6,837 bases of DNA from Acidimicrobiales bacterium (GCA_013002375.1 JABDJW010000067.1:1-6837), one strand, 5' to 3'; counted from the stretch's first letter, positions 1 to 6,022 are shown. The notes: generated from the sequence alone by a model not told the origin. Program-made: numbers and translations.

Positions 1-81
1 CAATAGCAGCCCGCGCCGGATCCGGCCCCACCGCATTTGGCCCGCCACCGCATTCGGGTGCGCAGCTGCCAGACTGACGCG
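1..81. other. Left edge, no supported gene
   Basis: This stretch lies before the first confident start codon. A TAG at 4-6 could be the stop of an upstream gene, but too little sequence is present to say. A TTG at 37 and a GTG at 58 are in frame with the isomerase gene, but they would add an Arg/His/Gln-rich stretch ahead of an already complete signal peptide, so I leave them out of the CDS. I see no RNA gene or repeat here. Confidence 0.4.
70..75 (+). promoter_or_regulatory. Possible -10 element (CAGACT) for a leaderless isomerase mRNA
   Basis: CAGACT ends 6 nt before GTG 82. It resembles the actinobacterial TANNNT -10 with C in the first place. No Shine-Dalgarno sequence precedes the GTG, so a leaderless transcript starting at or near 82 is plausible. 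No convincing -35 is visible. The loss of the usual first T makes this weak. Confidence 0.3.
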
Positions 82-1134
82 GTGTCGCCCTTCTCATCGC
101 CTTCCGTCCCTCGCGCCCGAGCTCAGGGGGCGCGAGTTCCCCGCGCCCTCGGTGTCGCCCTCGCCGTCATTGCGCTGGCCGCGGCCTGCGCGAGCGACGA
201 TGCCGGCTCGGCCGGCACCACGGCTGCCGTCGGGCAGGTCGAGCTCACGCCCGACACCGGCGGGCTGACCGAGTTCGAGAACCCGGAGCCGTCCGACGTC
301 GCGGTCACGATCGACGGTCGGGATTTCACCTTCGCCGAAGTATCCGAAATCAACCCGGACTATGCCTTTGGTTCGGCCCGAGCGACCTTCGAACTCGATT
401 TCTTCGTCCGCCAGCAGCTCATCGGTGGGTTGCTGGACGAATACGACCGGCGCGAGTTCACCCCGGCCGACGAGGAACTTCGGGCGCAGTTGCAGGTGGC
501 CGGCATCATGGGTGAGGACGCGGCCGAGAACGATCAACTCACCGACGAGATCCGGCTGGCCTTCACACTGGCCGGGGTCGAACCGATGAATGTCGACCAG
601 GCCCGGGCTCGATACGACGCCGATCCGGCCGCATTCAGCCTGACCTGCACCAGCCACATCCTGCACGACACCGAAGCCGATGCGCTGGAGACTATGGATC
701 TGCTCGACGCGGGTGGTGAGTTCGGCCAACTGGCTGCCGAGCGGTCGACCGGGCCGTCGGCGCCGCGGGGCGGCGATCTGGGCTGCAACCCGCCGGGAAC
801 CATGGTCGCCGAATTCGCCGCCGCGGAGGACAGCGCCGAGATCGGCGCCTTCGTCGGTCCGGTGCAGACCAGTTTTGGGTTCCACGTGCTGGTCGTCACC
901 GAGCGCCAGCTCACCCCGTTCGAAGAAAGTGTCGCCGATATCCAACAGCAACAGCTCCAGGCTGACTTCGAGCCGGCCGTGACCGCGTTGTTCGCGGAGT
1001 TGGCCGACCACACGGTGGAGATCGATCCGCGGGCCGGTGTGTGGTCGGCGACCGCATTCCAGGTGCTGCCGCCGGGCACGCCGGCCGAAGACCCGTTTGC
1101 CACGCTGCCGACACCAACGTCGGTCGGCGGATAA
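82..1134 (+). CDS. Parvulin-type peptidyl-prolyl cis-trans isomerase lipoprotein (SurA/PrsA-like)
   Basis: This is probably an exported foldase that catalyses cis-trans isomerisation of prolyl bonds in secreted proteins, anchored outside the cytoplasmic membrane. With GTG 82 as start it has 350 residues. A basic n-region (R11-R21) and a hydrophobic stretch (about 22-34) end in a relaxed lipobox LAAAC with Cys36. An acidic linker, with 'SDVAVTIDGRDFTFAEV', leads into a SurA-N-like helical region (about 75-180). The parvulin domain spans about 185-280. It shows HILH at 192-195, GGDLG at 230-234 and FGFH at 265-268, the conserved landmarks of the fold. Cys189 and Cys235 flank the active-site region and could form a disulphide. 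The C-terminal tail is Pro/Thr-rich. Starts at TTG 37 or GTG 58 are possible. In actinomycetes such genes often lie near mfd/mazG, but those genes would be outside this window. Substrates are unknown. Confidence 0.88.
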   Translation: MSPFSSPSVPRARAQGARVPRALGVALAVIALAAACASDDAGSAGTTAAVGQVELTPDTGGLTEFENPEPSDVAVTIDGRDFTFAEVSEINPDYAFGSARATFELDFFVRQQLIGGLLDEYDRREFTPADEELRAQLQVAGIMGEDAAENDQLTDEIRLAFTLAGVEPMNVDQARARYDADPAAFSLTCTSHILHDTEADALETMDLLDAGGEFGQLAAERSTGPSAPRGGDLGCNPPGTMVAEFAAAEDSAEIGAFVGPVQTSFGFHVLVVTERQLTPFEESVADIQQQQLQADFEPAVTALFAELADHTVEIDPRAGVWSATAFQVLPPGTPAEDPFATLPTPTSVGG

Positions 1135-1167
1135 CACCGGCTCGACGTCACCGGCGCGGGCAGCCGA

Positions 1168-1173
1168 TATCGT
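1168..1173 (+). promoter_or_regulatory. Probable -10 element (TATCGT) for the thiamine transport operon
   Basis: TATCGT fits the TANNNT -10 consensus of actinobacterial housekeeping sigma factors and sits about 18 nt before the riboswitch aptamer. It would place the transcript start near 1180, just ahead of the conserved aptamer core. Upstream, TCGACG at 1142-1147 is only a partial -35 match at an overly long spacing of 20 nt. The placement is inferred from position relative to the riboswitch. Confidence 0.5.
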
Positions 1174-1190
1174 GGTCGGCGGAACAAACA

Positions 1191-1269
1191 ACTCGGGGAG
1201 CCCACGGGCTGAGAGGACGAGCATCGCTCGTCGACCCGCACACCTGATCTGGGTAATGCCAGCGGAGGA
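1191..1269 (+). promoter_or_regulatory. TPP riboswitch (THI element)
   Basis: This is a cis-acting RNA that binds thiamine pyrophosphate and controls the thiamine transport genes downstream. The conserved parts are all present: ACTCGGGGAGCC (1191-1202), the invariant CTGAGA (1209-1214), ACCC (1234-1237) and ACCTGATCTGGGTAATGCC (1242-1260), followed by AGCGGAGGAA. Helices visible are AGCC/GGCT (1199-1202 with 1207-1210), GGG/CCC (1195-1197 with 1235-1237) and CTGG/CCAG (1249-1252 with 1259-1262). An optional 7-bp hairpin GACGAGC/GCTCGTC (1216-1222 with 1226-1232, 3-nt loop) lies between CTGAGA and ACCC, as in other actinobacterial versions. CTC 1192-1194 can pair with GAG 1265-1267 as the closing helix, which would bury the thiB ribosome-binding site. 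There is no terminator hairpin with a U-tract before thiB, so control is most likely translational. The aptamer call is very secure. The mechanism is inferred. Confidence 0.96.
1264..1268 (+). promoter_or_regulatory. Shine-Dalgarno of thiB (GGAGG) embedded in the riboswitch
   Basis: GGAGG lies 6 nt before ATG 1275 and fixes the thiB start. It is the only strong ribosome-binding site in the window. It coincides with the 3' strand of the aptamer's closing helix, so ligand binding should block ribosome access. Confidence 0.85.
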
Positions 1270-1274
1270 AAGCC

Positions 1275-2429
1275 ATGGTTCTACGATTCGGATTTCTACG
1301 ATTCCGGTTTCTACGATTCGTTCGACTCGAGCGGCGGCTGCTCGCCCCGATCGTCGCGCTGGTGCTGGTGGCCGCAGCGTGCGGCAGCCAGGATGAAGCC
1401 CAGGATGAAGTGTCGCGCGACGCATGCACCGACCCGGTCCAGGCCGCGACCGCTATCGATCGCGATGTCGACGTTGCCGGCACCACAATTCGCCTGGCCA
1501 CCCACGGGTCGTTCGCGCTGAGCGACGACACCCTGGCCGCATTCACCGAACAGACCGGCATCGAGGTCGAACAGGTCGGTGCCGGCGACGCCGGCACGCT
1601 GGTGAGTTCGGCCATCCTGACCAAGGACAATCCCACCGCGGACGTTCTGTTCGGCATCGACAACGCCTTCCTGTGCCGGGGGCTCGATGCCGACCTGTTC
1701 CTGGCTTACGAGTCGCCGGAGTTGGCCCGAGTGCCCGACGAGTTCGAGCTGGATGGCGGCAGCCGGGTGACACCGATCAGCTACGGCGATGTGTGCGCCA
1801 ACTACTGGTTCAACGAGCTGCCGGCCGATCCGCCGACCTCACTCGACGATCTGGTCGCCGAGGTCAATCGGGGCCAGTTCGTCACCCAGGACGCCGAGGT
1901 CTCCTCGCCCGGTTTCGCCTTCCTGCTGGCCACGATCGCCAAGTACGGCGAGGACGGCTGGGAGGACTACTGGCGCAAGCTGCTGGCCAACGACGCCGCG
2001 ATCGCGGCGGATTGGGAATCGGCGTACCGCGGCGACTTCATCGCCGGCGGCGGTGATCGCTCGATCGTGATGTCCTATGCGTCGAGTCCGGCCGCCGAGG
2101 TGCTGTTCGCCGATCCGCCCGTCGACGAGCCCCCGACCGGCGTGCTGTTCGACGGCTGTTTCCGCCAGATCGAGTTCGCCGGCATTCTCGCCGGAACCGA
2201 TCATCCGGCCGCCGCGGCAGCGCTGATCGACTTCATGTTGTCCACCACCTACCAGAACGACATCCCGCTCAACATGTTCGTGTACCCGGTGGTCGAGGAT
2301 GCGATGTTGCCGGGCGTCTTCGTCGAGCACGCGGCGCTGGCGTCGGACCCGCTCACCCTCGACCCGACCACGATCGAACAGAACCGTGAGGACTGGCTCG
2401 ACCAGTGGGCCGAGATCGTGCTGGCTTGA
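1275..2429 (+). CDS. thiB: Thiamine ABC transporter substrate-binding lipoprotein (ThiB/TbpA family)
   Basis: This is the extracytoplasmic receptor that captures thiamine (possibly also its phosphates) and delivers it to ThiP. It has 384 residues. An unusual repetitive basic/aromatic n-region (LRFGFLRFRFLRF, 3-15) is followed by a hydrophobic core (about 22-35) ending VAAAC, with Cys36 as probable lipid-anchor residue. The mature part reads like the thiamine/iron type of periplasmic binding protein: 'LATHGSFALSDD' near the start, NPTADVLFGIDN at 119-130, a 'PISYGDVCANYWF' strand with Cys174, Trp247 followed by 'ESAY', and SYASSPA at 267-273. The Trp and SYxxSPA region matches the ligand-pocket region of E. 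coli TbpA as I recall it. Four mature Cys (51, 134, 174, 295) could make two disulphides. The thiamine assignment rests mainly on the TPP riboswitch directly upstream and on thiP and thiQ downstream. The stop overlaps the thiP start by 4 nt (TTGA). Confidence 0.93.
   Translation: MVLRFGFLRFRFLRFVRLERRLLAPIVALVLVAAACGSQDEAQDEVSRDACTDPVQAATAIDRDVDVAGTTIRLATHGSFALSDDTLAAFTEQTGIEVEQVGAGDAGTLVSSAILTKDNPTADVLFGIDNAFLCRGLDADLFLAYESPELARVPDEFELDGGSRVTPISYGDVCANYWFNELPADPPTSLDDLVAEVNRGQFVTQDAEVSSPGFAFLLATIAKYGEDGWEDYWRKLLANDAAIAADWESAYRGDFIAGGGDRSIVMSYASSPAAEVLFADPPVDEPPTGVLFDGCFRQIEFAGILAGTDHPAAAAALIDFMLSTTYQNDIPLNMFVYPVVEDAMLPGVFVEHAALASDPLTLDPTTIEQNREDWLDQWAEIVLA
1279..1319 (+). repeat. 15-bp-period tandem repeat inside the thiB signal sequence
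   Basis: The 11-mer TTCTACGATTC occurs exactly at 1279-1289, 1294-1304 and 1309-1319, a 15-bp period in the reading frame. It encodes a repeated LRF-x-F pentapeptide (LRFGF, LRFRF, LRFVR) in the n-region of the signal peptide. It starts 2 nt after the ATG, so it also forms the first codons translated behind the riboswitch. The AT content is higher than in the surrounding gene. Confidence 0.95.
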
Positions 2430-4066
2430 GCGAGCCGGTGAGGCCCCGAAGCGGGAGCCCGCTCGTCATCGGGCTGCTGCCGCTGGCCTTCCTGGCCGCG
2501 TTCTTCGTCTATCCGCTCGCCGCCCTGTTCGTCGAGGGATTTCGCTTCGGACCGGACGAGATCGGCGGCGTCTTCTCTCGGTCGCGCTTCTGGCGCACCG
2601 CCTGGTTCACCGTGTGGCAAGCCGTCGTGTCGACGGCCGTGACGCTCCTCATTTCGTTGCCCCTCAGCGCGGTGGTGGGTCGCTACCGGTTCCGGGGCCG
2701 GTCGGTGCTGCTGGCCCTCGTCACCGTGCCCTTCGTCCTACCCACCGTTGTCGTCGCCAGCGCGTTTCTGGCCTCGCTCGAGCGGTTGGGGCTCGCCGAT
2801 CGATTCGGCAATTCGGCGGCGGTCATCATTGCGGCCCATGTGTTCTTCAACGTGGCCGTCGTGGTCCGGACCGTCGGGGGGTACTGGCGGGGCCTCGACG
2901 ACCGACCGGAACAGGCCGCCCGCGTGCTGGGGGCCGGCCCGATCGCGGCCTTCCGTCACGTGACCCTGCCGCGCCTGCGACCGGCGATCCTGGCCGCGAC
3001 GTCGATCATTCTGTTGTTCACCATGACCTCGTTCGGGGTGGTGCTCCTGCTCGGTGGACCGAGACGCGGCACCCTCGAAACCGAGATCTACCGGTTCGCC
3101 TTGAACCGAACCGACTTCGGCACCGCGGCGGTTCTGGCCATCGTGCAGCTGGTGGCAGTCCTGGGTCTGCTCGTCGTCAACAGCTGGCTGGCCCGGCGCC
3201 TGACCCAGCGGGAACGCCGGGGCGCGACGGCTCGCCCCCGACCCCGTGGCCGGCAGTGGTTGGGCATCGCCGCGGCCGTCGTGCCGGTCATGGTCTTCCT
3301 CACCGTGCCGATGAGCGCCCTGGTCGAGCGATCGTTCCGGTCGGGGGGCAGTTATTCGTGGGCCAACTATCGGGCCCTGACCGACCGGCCGCCCCTGCTG
3401 CCGGTGGACGGCGTGACGGCGTTGTCGAACTCGGTTCGGTTTGCCGTAGCCGCCATGGCGATCGCCGTCGGGGTGGGGGTGGCGGCCTCGGTCGTGATCG
3501 CCTCGTCGAGTCGGGCTGCGCATCTGCGTCCGAGTAGAGCCGAGCGGGCGATGGGTTGGGTGCTCGACGTCGGTCTTCTGCTCCCGCTCGGTACCTCCGC
3601 GGTCACGTTGGGCTTCGGATTCCTGGTCGCGCTCGACGAGCCGGTCGATCTACGCCCGACGTGGATCATCATCGCCCTGGCCCAATCGTTGATCGGGGTG
3701 CCCTTCGTGGTGCGAGCGGTGGTGCCGGTGCTGCGGTCGATCGATGGTCACGTGCGCGAGGCGGCCGCCGCCCTCGGCGCCAGCCCGTCGGTCGTGCGCC
3801 GCGAGATCGAGCTCCCGATGGCGCGCTCGGCGATCGGTGTGGGCGCGGTCTTTGCCTTCGCCGTCGCGCTGGGCGAGTTCGGCGCCACCTCGTTCGTCGG
3901 TCGTTCACCGGATCGCATGACGGTGCCTTTGGCGATCGGGCAGCTGTTGGGCCAACCGGGACAGCAGCTCCGGGGTCAGGCCATGGCGCTGTCGACAATC
4001 CTGATGGTCGCGACGATCGTCGTGATCATGATCATCGACCGCAACGACCGGGCCGGCGTCCTGTGA
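2426..4066 (+). CDS. thiP: Thiamine ABC transporter permease, fused two-domain (ThiP)
   Basis: This is the membrane channel of the thiamine importer, with both permease halves in one chain. The 546 residues compare with about 536 in E. coli ThiP. I count about 12 hydrophobic segments, six per half, starting with 'LVIGLLPLAFLAAFF' and ending with 'ILMVATIVVIMIIDR'. Each half carries the cytoplasmic EAA loop that docks on the ATPase: EQAARVLGAG starting near residue 162 and ending in a 'TLPRLRPAI' helix, and REAAAALGAS starting at about 444 and ending 'ELPMARSAI'. I chose TTG 2426 because it overlaps the thiB stop as TTGA, the same 4-nt arrangement as at the thiP/thiQ junction. An upstream in-frame GTG at 2405 would overlap thiB by 25 nt and GTG 2438 is also possible. 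No separate promoter or Shine-Dalgarno is visible, so translation probably depends on thiB. An iron or polyamine permease would look similar, but the riboswitch argues for thiamine. Confidence 0.92.
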   Translation: MSEPVRPRSGSPLVIGLLPLAFLAAFFVYPLAALFVEGFRFGPDEIGGVFSRSRFWRTAWFTVWQAVVSTAVTLLISLPLSAVVGRYRFRGRSVLLALVTVPFVLPTVVVASAFLASLERLGLADRFGNSAAVIIAAHVFFNVAVVVRTVGGYWRGLDDRPEQAARVLGAGPIAAFRHVTLPRLRPAILAATSIILLFTMTSFGVVLLLGGPRRGTLETEIYRFALNRTDFGTAAVLAIVQLVAVLGLLVVNSWLARRLTQRERRGATARPRPRGRQWLGIAAAVVPVMVFLTVPMSALVERSFRSGGSYSWANYRALTDRPPLLPVDGVTALSNSVRFAVAAMAIAVGVGVAASVVIASSSRAAHLRPSRAERAMGWVLDVGLLLPLGTSAVTLGFGFLVALDEPVDLRPTWIIIALAQSLIGVPFVVRAVVPVLRSIDGHVREAAAALGASPSVVRREIELPMARSAIGVGAVFAFAVALGEFGATSFVGRSPDRMTVPLAIGQLLGQPGQQLRGQAMALSTILMVATIVVIMIIDRNDRAGVL

Positions 4067-5049
4067 CCGGGGCTGGTTTGGCCGTGCGCGAGGCCACGGT
4101 TCGCTTCGGCCCGACCGAAGCCCTCAGCGACCTGAGCGTGTCGGTCGCGCCGGGCGAGATCGTCGCCGTGGTCGGCCCGAGTGGTTGCGGCAAGTCGACC
4201 CTGCTGCGGTGCATTGCGGGACTGCAGCCACTCGACCGTGGATCGGTGCTCTGGGACGGCGTCGATTTGGCGATGGTGCCCACCCACCGCCGCGACATCG
4301 GTCTGATGTTTCAGGATCATGCGCTGTTCGAGCACCGGTCGGTCCGCGACAACGTCGGCTTCGGCCTGAAGATGCGGGGCCGGAAAGCAGCCGAGCGAGA
4401 CCGCCGAATCGACGAACTGCTCGAGTTGGTCGGGCTCGGCGGGTTCGGAAATCGCGCCATTCCATCGCTCAGTGGCGGCGAGGCGCAGCGGGTCGCCTTG
4501 GCTCGCGCCCTGGCGCCCTCGCCGCGCGTGCTCCTGCTCGACGAACCGCTCGGGTCACTCGATCGGGCTCGACGCGAGCACCTCGTCGGGGAGATCCGTT
4601 CCGTGCTGCGCGAGGTCGGGCAGACCGCGCTCCACGTGACCCACGACCAGGACGAGGCCTTTGCGGTTGCCGACCGGATCGCGGTGATGCGATCCGGCAC
4701 CATCGAACGGATCGGAACGCCCGAGCGAGTGTGGCACGATCCCGGCACGGCGTTCGTCGCCGAGTTCCTGGGTCACAACGTCATCTCGACCCCCGAGGGC
4801 CCCGCGGCCGTTCCGGCCGACGCGTATCGGTTGGTCCCGACCAATGGCCTGGAGCCCGGGCCGCCGGCCGTCGTGTTCGACGTCCGGTTTCGGGGCGACC
4901 ACACCGTGGTGACCGTCGATACCGCGGAAGGGGAGCGCGTCCGATTGCGCACCGGTGAGCCGACGTCGCTTCGGCCCGGCGATGCGGTCGGGGTGGAAAT
5001 CGATCCCGAGCGCGTCACGCCGCTGGGGGAGGACCCGAACCCGGCGTAG
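4063..5049 (+). CDS. thiQ: ABC transporter ATP-binding protein for thiamine (ThiQ-like, with C-terminal TOBE-like domain)
   Basis: This is the ATPase that powers the importer by binding the EAA loops of ThiP. It has 328 residues. All nucleotide-binding motifs are intact: Walker A GPSGCGKST (38-46), Q-loop Gln84 in 'LMFQDHALF', signature LSGGE (136-140), Walker B VLLLDEP (156-162), D-loop SLD (165-167) and His194 in 'HVTHDQDEA'. After about residue 235 ('AEFLGHNVIS') there is a further ~90-residue beta-rich segment ending 'DAVGVEIDPERVTPL', which resembles a TOBE domain as in PotA/FbpC-type ATPases. E. coli ThiQ (about 232 residues) lacks it. Start GTG 4063 overlaps the thiP stop as GTGA. The open frame extends upstream to 3556, but that part is out-of-frame thiP sequence. 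Its function in thiamine uptake is inferred from the operon, since sequence alone would only say importer ATPase. Confidence 0.9.
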   Translation: MTGAGLAVREATVRFGPTEALSDLSVSVAPGEIVAVVGPSGCGKSTLLRCIAGLQPLDRGSVLWDGVDLAMVPTHRRDIGLMFQDHALFEHRSVRDNVGFGLKMRGRKAAERDRRIDELLELVGLGGFGNRAIPSLSGGEAQRVALARALAPSPRVLLLDEPLGSLDRARREHLVGEIRSVLREVGQTALHVTHDQDEAFAVADRIAVMRSGTIERIGTPERVWHDPGTAFVAEFLGHNVISTPEGPAAVPADAYRLVPTNGLEPGPPAVVFDVRFRGDHTVVTVDTAEGERVRLRTGEPTSLRPGDAVGVEIDPERVTPLGEDPNPA

Positions 5050-5052
5050 CCT
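5047..5052 (+). promoter_or_regulatory. Probable -10 element (TAGCCT) of ispE, overlapping the thiQ stop codon
   Basis: TAGCCT fits TANNNT and ends 8 nt before ATG 5061, compatible with a leaderless or near-leaderless ispE transcript. Its first three bases are the TAG stop of thiQ. GGAG at 5053-5056 could alternatively act as a Shine-Dalgarno with a short 4-nt spacer if ispE is read from the thi transcript. No clear -35 is visible within the thiQ end. Confidence 0.5.
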
Positions 5053-5060
5053 GGAGCGTC

Positions 5061-5804
5061 ATGGATCGCGCCGGGCCAGCCGCCCCTGAAGTTGCCGAGC
5101 ACGTGCTGGCCCCGGCCAAGCTGACGTTGTCACTGCGGATCGCCGGCGTGCGCGACGACGGGTTCCACCTGATCGATGCCGAGATGGTCACCCTCGACCT
5201 GTTCGATGAGCTTTGGCTCACACCAGCGGCCGAGACCACGATCACCGTCGACGGTCAACCCGACCTCGAAGTCGACGCATCGAACCTGGTCGCGCGGGCG
5301 CTGGCGCTCGCGGGGCGCCCGGCGCACGTACGACTGCTGAAGCGGATTCCGGCCGGCGCCGGCCTCGGTGGCGGCTCGGCCGATGCTGCTGCCGCGCTGC
5401 GCTGGTGCGGCTATGACGACGTGGTTGGCGCCGCGGGGATCGGCGCCGACGTCGCCTTCTGCCTGGTCGGCGGCCGGGCGTTGGTGCGCGGCATGGGCGA
5501 GATCGTCGAACCGCAGCCGTTCGTCGCCCAAACCTTCACCCTGCTGACGCCGGAGCTGCACTGCCCGACGCCGGCCATCTATGCCCGCTGGGATGCGCTG
5601 GGCGGCCCGACCGGTCCGCGGGGCAACGACCTCGAGGCGGCTGCGGTCGACTTCGAACCGCGCCTGGCCTTGGCCCGCGACGAGCTGGGTGAGGCCACCG
5701 GCCGACAGCCTCGGCTGGCCGGCAGTGGCAGCACCTGGTTCGTCGAAGGGGCGTATCCCGGGCCGGGGCGCGTGGTGGCGACGACCATCCCGGCATCGCA
5801 GTAG
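5061..5804 (+). CDS. ispE: 4-diphosphocytidyl-2-C-methyl-D-erythritol kinase (IspE)
   Basis: This cytoplasmic GHMP kinase phosphorylates CDP-methylerythritol with ATP in the non-mevalonate (MEP) route to isoprenoids. Three family motifs are present: APAKLTLSL (17-25, catalytic-site Lys20) with DGFH (33-36), the glycine-rich ATP loop PAGAGLGGGSADAA (97-110), and LAGSGST (219-225). GADVAF (128-133) supplies Asp130, equivalent to the catalytic Asp141 of E. coli. At 247 residues it is short for the family (about 280-310). The loss includes the stretch between the ATP loop and GADVAF, and the C-terminus. Two residues that are Asn12 and Tyr25 in E. coli are Thr22 and Phe35 here. The gene follows thiQ after 11 nt and converges on the bS22 gene 22 nt downstream. 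Identification is secure. Confidence 0.94.
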   Translation: MDRAGPAAPEVAEHVLAPAKLTLSLRIAGVRDDGFHLIDAEMVTLDLFDELWLTPAAETTITVDGQPDLEVDASNLVARALALAGRPAHVRLLKRIPAGAGLGGGSADAAAALRWCGYDDVVGAAGIGADVAFCLVGGRALVRGMGEIVEPQPFVAQTFTLLTPELHCPTPAIYARWDALGGPTGPRGNDLEAAAVDFEPRLALARDELGEATGRQPRLAGSGSTWFVEGAYPGPGRVVATTIPASQ

Positions 5805-5826
5805 GTGACGCGCACGGCGCCGGGTA

Positions 5827-5925
5827 CTACTTGCCGCGTTGGCGCTGGGCGCGAGTCCGCTTCAGCATCTTGCGATGCTTCTTCTTGCGCATGCGCTTCC
5901 GGCGTTTCTTGACAAGTGATCCCAT
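5827..5925 (-). CDS. Small ribosomal protein bS22 (AURKAIP1/COX24, mS38-like family)
   Basis: This is a 32-residue, extremely basic protein starting MGSLVKKRRKRMRKKKHRK and ending RQRGK, with at least half of its residues Lys, Arg or His. It matches the small mycobacterial 30S protein called bS22 (as I recall, MGSVIKKRRKRMSKKKHRK), which shares a family with mitochondrial mS38/AURKAIP1 and COX24. It is likely to sit in the small ribosomal subunit in contact with 16S rRNA. ATG at 5925-5923 is chosen because MGS(V/L)xKKRRKRM is the family N-terminus. The frame is open further upstream only because of overlap with the tRNA region. No Shine-Dalgarno is present, but a TATCGT box sits 10 nt upstream. 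Its stop is 22 nt from the ispE stop (convergent). This name is distinct from E. coli Sra/RpsV, which is also called bS22. Confidence 0.9.
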   Translation of the reverse strand: MGSLVKKRRKRMRKKKHRKMLKRTRAQRQRGK

Positions 5926-5935
5926 TGCGCTTGGC

Positions 5936-5941
5936 ACGATA
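5936..5941 (-). promoter_or_regulatory. Probable -10 element (TATCGT) of the bS22 gene
   Basis: On the minus strand TATCGT ends 10 nt before the ATG, which would give a leader of only a few bases or none. TTGTCG lies 19 nt further upstream as a possible -35 with somewhat long spacing. There is no ribosome-binding site between the box and ATG, in keeping with leaderless expression. Confidence 0.6.
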
Positions 5942-6022
5942 GCTGGCCGGACCGATGTCGCGACAACCACGCCCGAGAAAACCGGCTTCGTCACGGAGCG
6001 AATCGGCACCGCCGAGCGCTGA

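Noticed and set aside
37..81. TTG 37 as the start of the isomerase
   Set aside because: It would put about 15 extra residues ahead of a signal peptide that is already complete from GTG 82, and no ribosome-binding site supports it. It cannot be fully excluded.
94..1425. A 443-codon open frame on the minus strand across the isomerase gene and the riboswitch
   Set aside because: It is antisense to a gene with clear parvulin motifs and covers a conserved riboswitch. It is Arg/Gly-rich with no recognisable motif, as expected for the shadow frame of high-GC coding DNA.
2299..3537. A 412-codon plus-strand frame overlapping thiB and thiP
   Set aside because: It is Arg/Pro/Gly-rich low-complexity sequence in another frame of thiP, whose own frame has transmembrane segments and EAA loops.
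4021..4038. Repeated GATCAT motif near the thiP 3' end
   Set aside because: It encodes the Ile/Met-rich end of the last transmembrane segment, and two adjacent copies are explained by codon choice.
3556..4062. N-terminal extension of the thiQ reading frame
   Set aside because: This part is a shadow of thiP. The ATPase homology begins just after GTG 4063, which also gives the 4-nt overlap with the thiP stop.
5805..5826. Possible bidirectional terminator between ispE and bS22
   Set aside because: Only a small CGGCGCCG palindrome (5816-5823) and GTAG/CTAC flanks are present. There is no stable stem with a T-tract on either strand.
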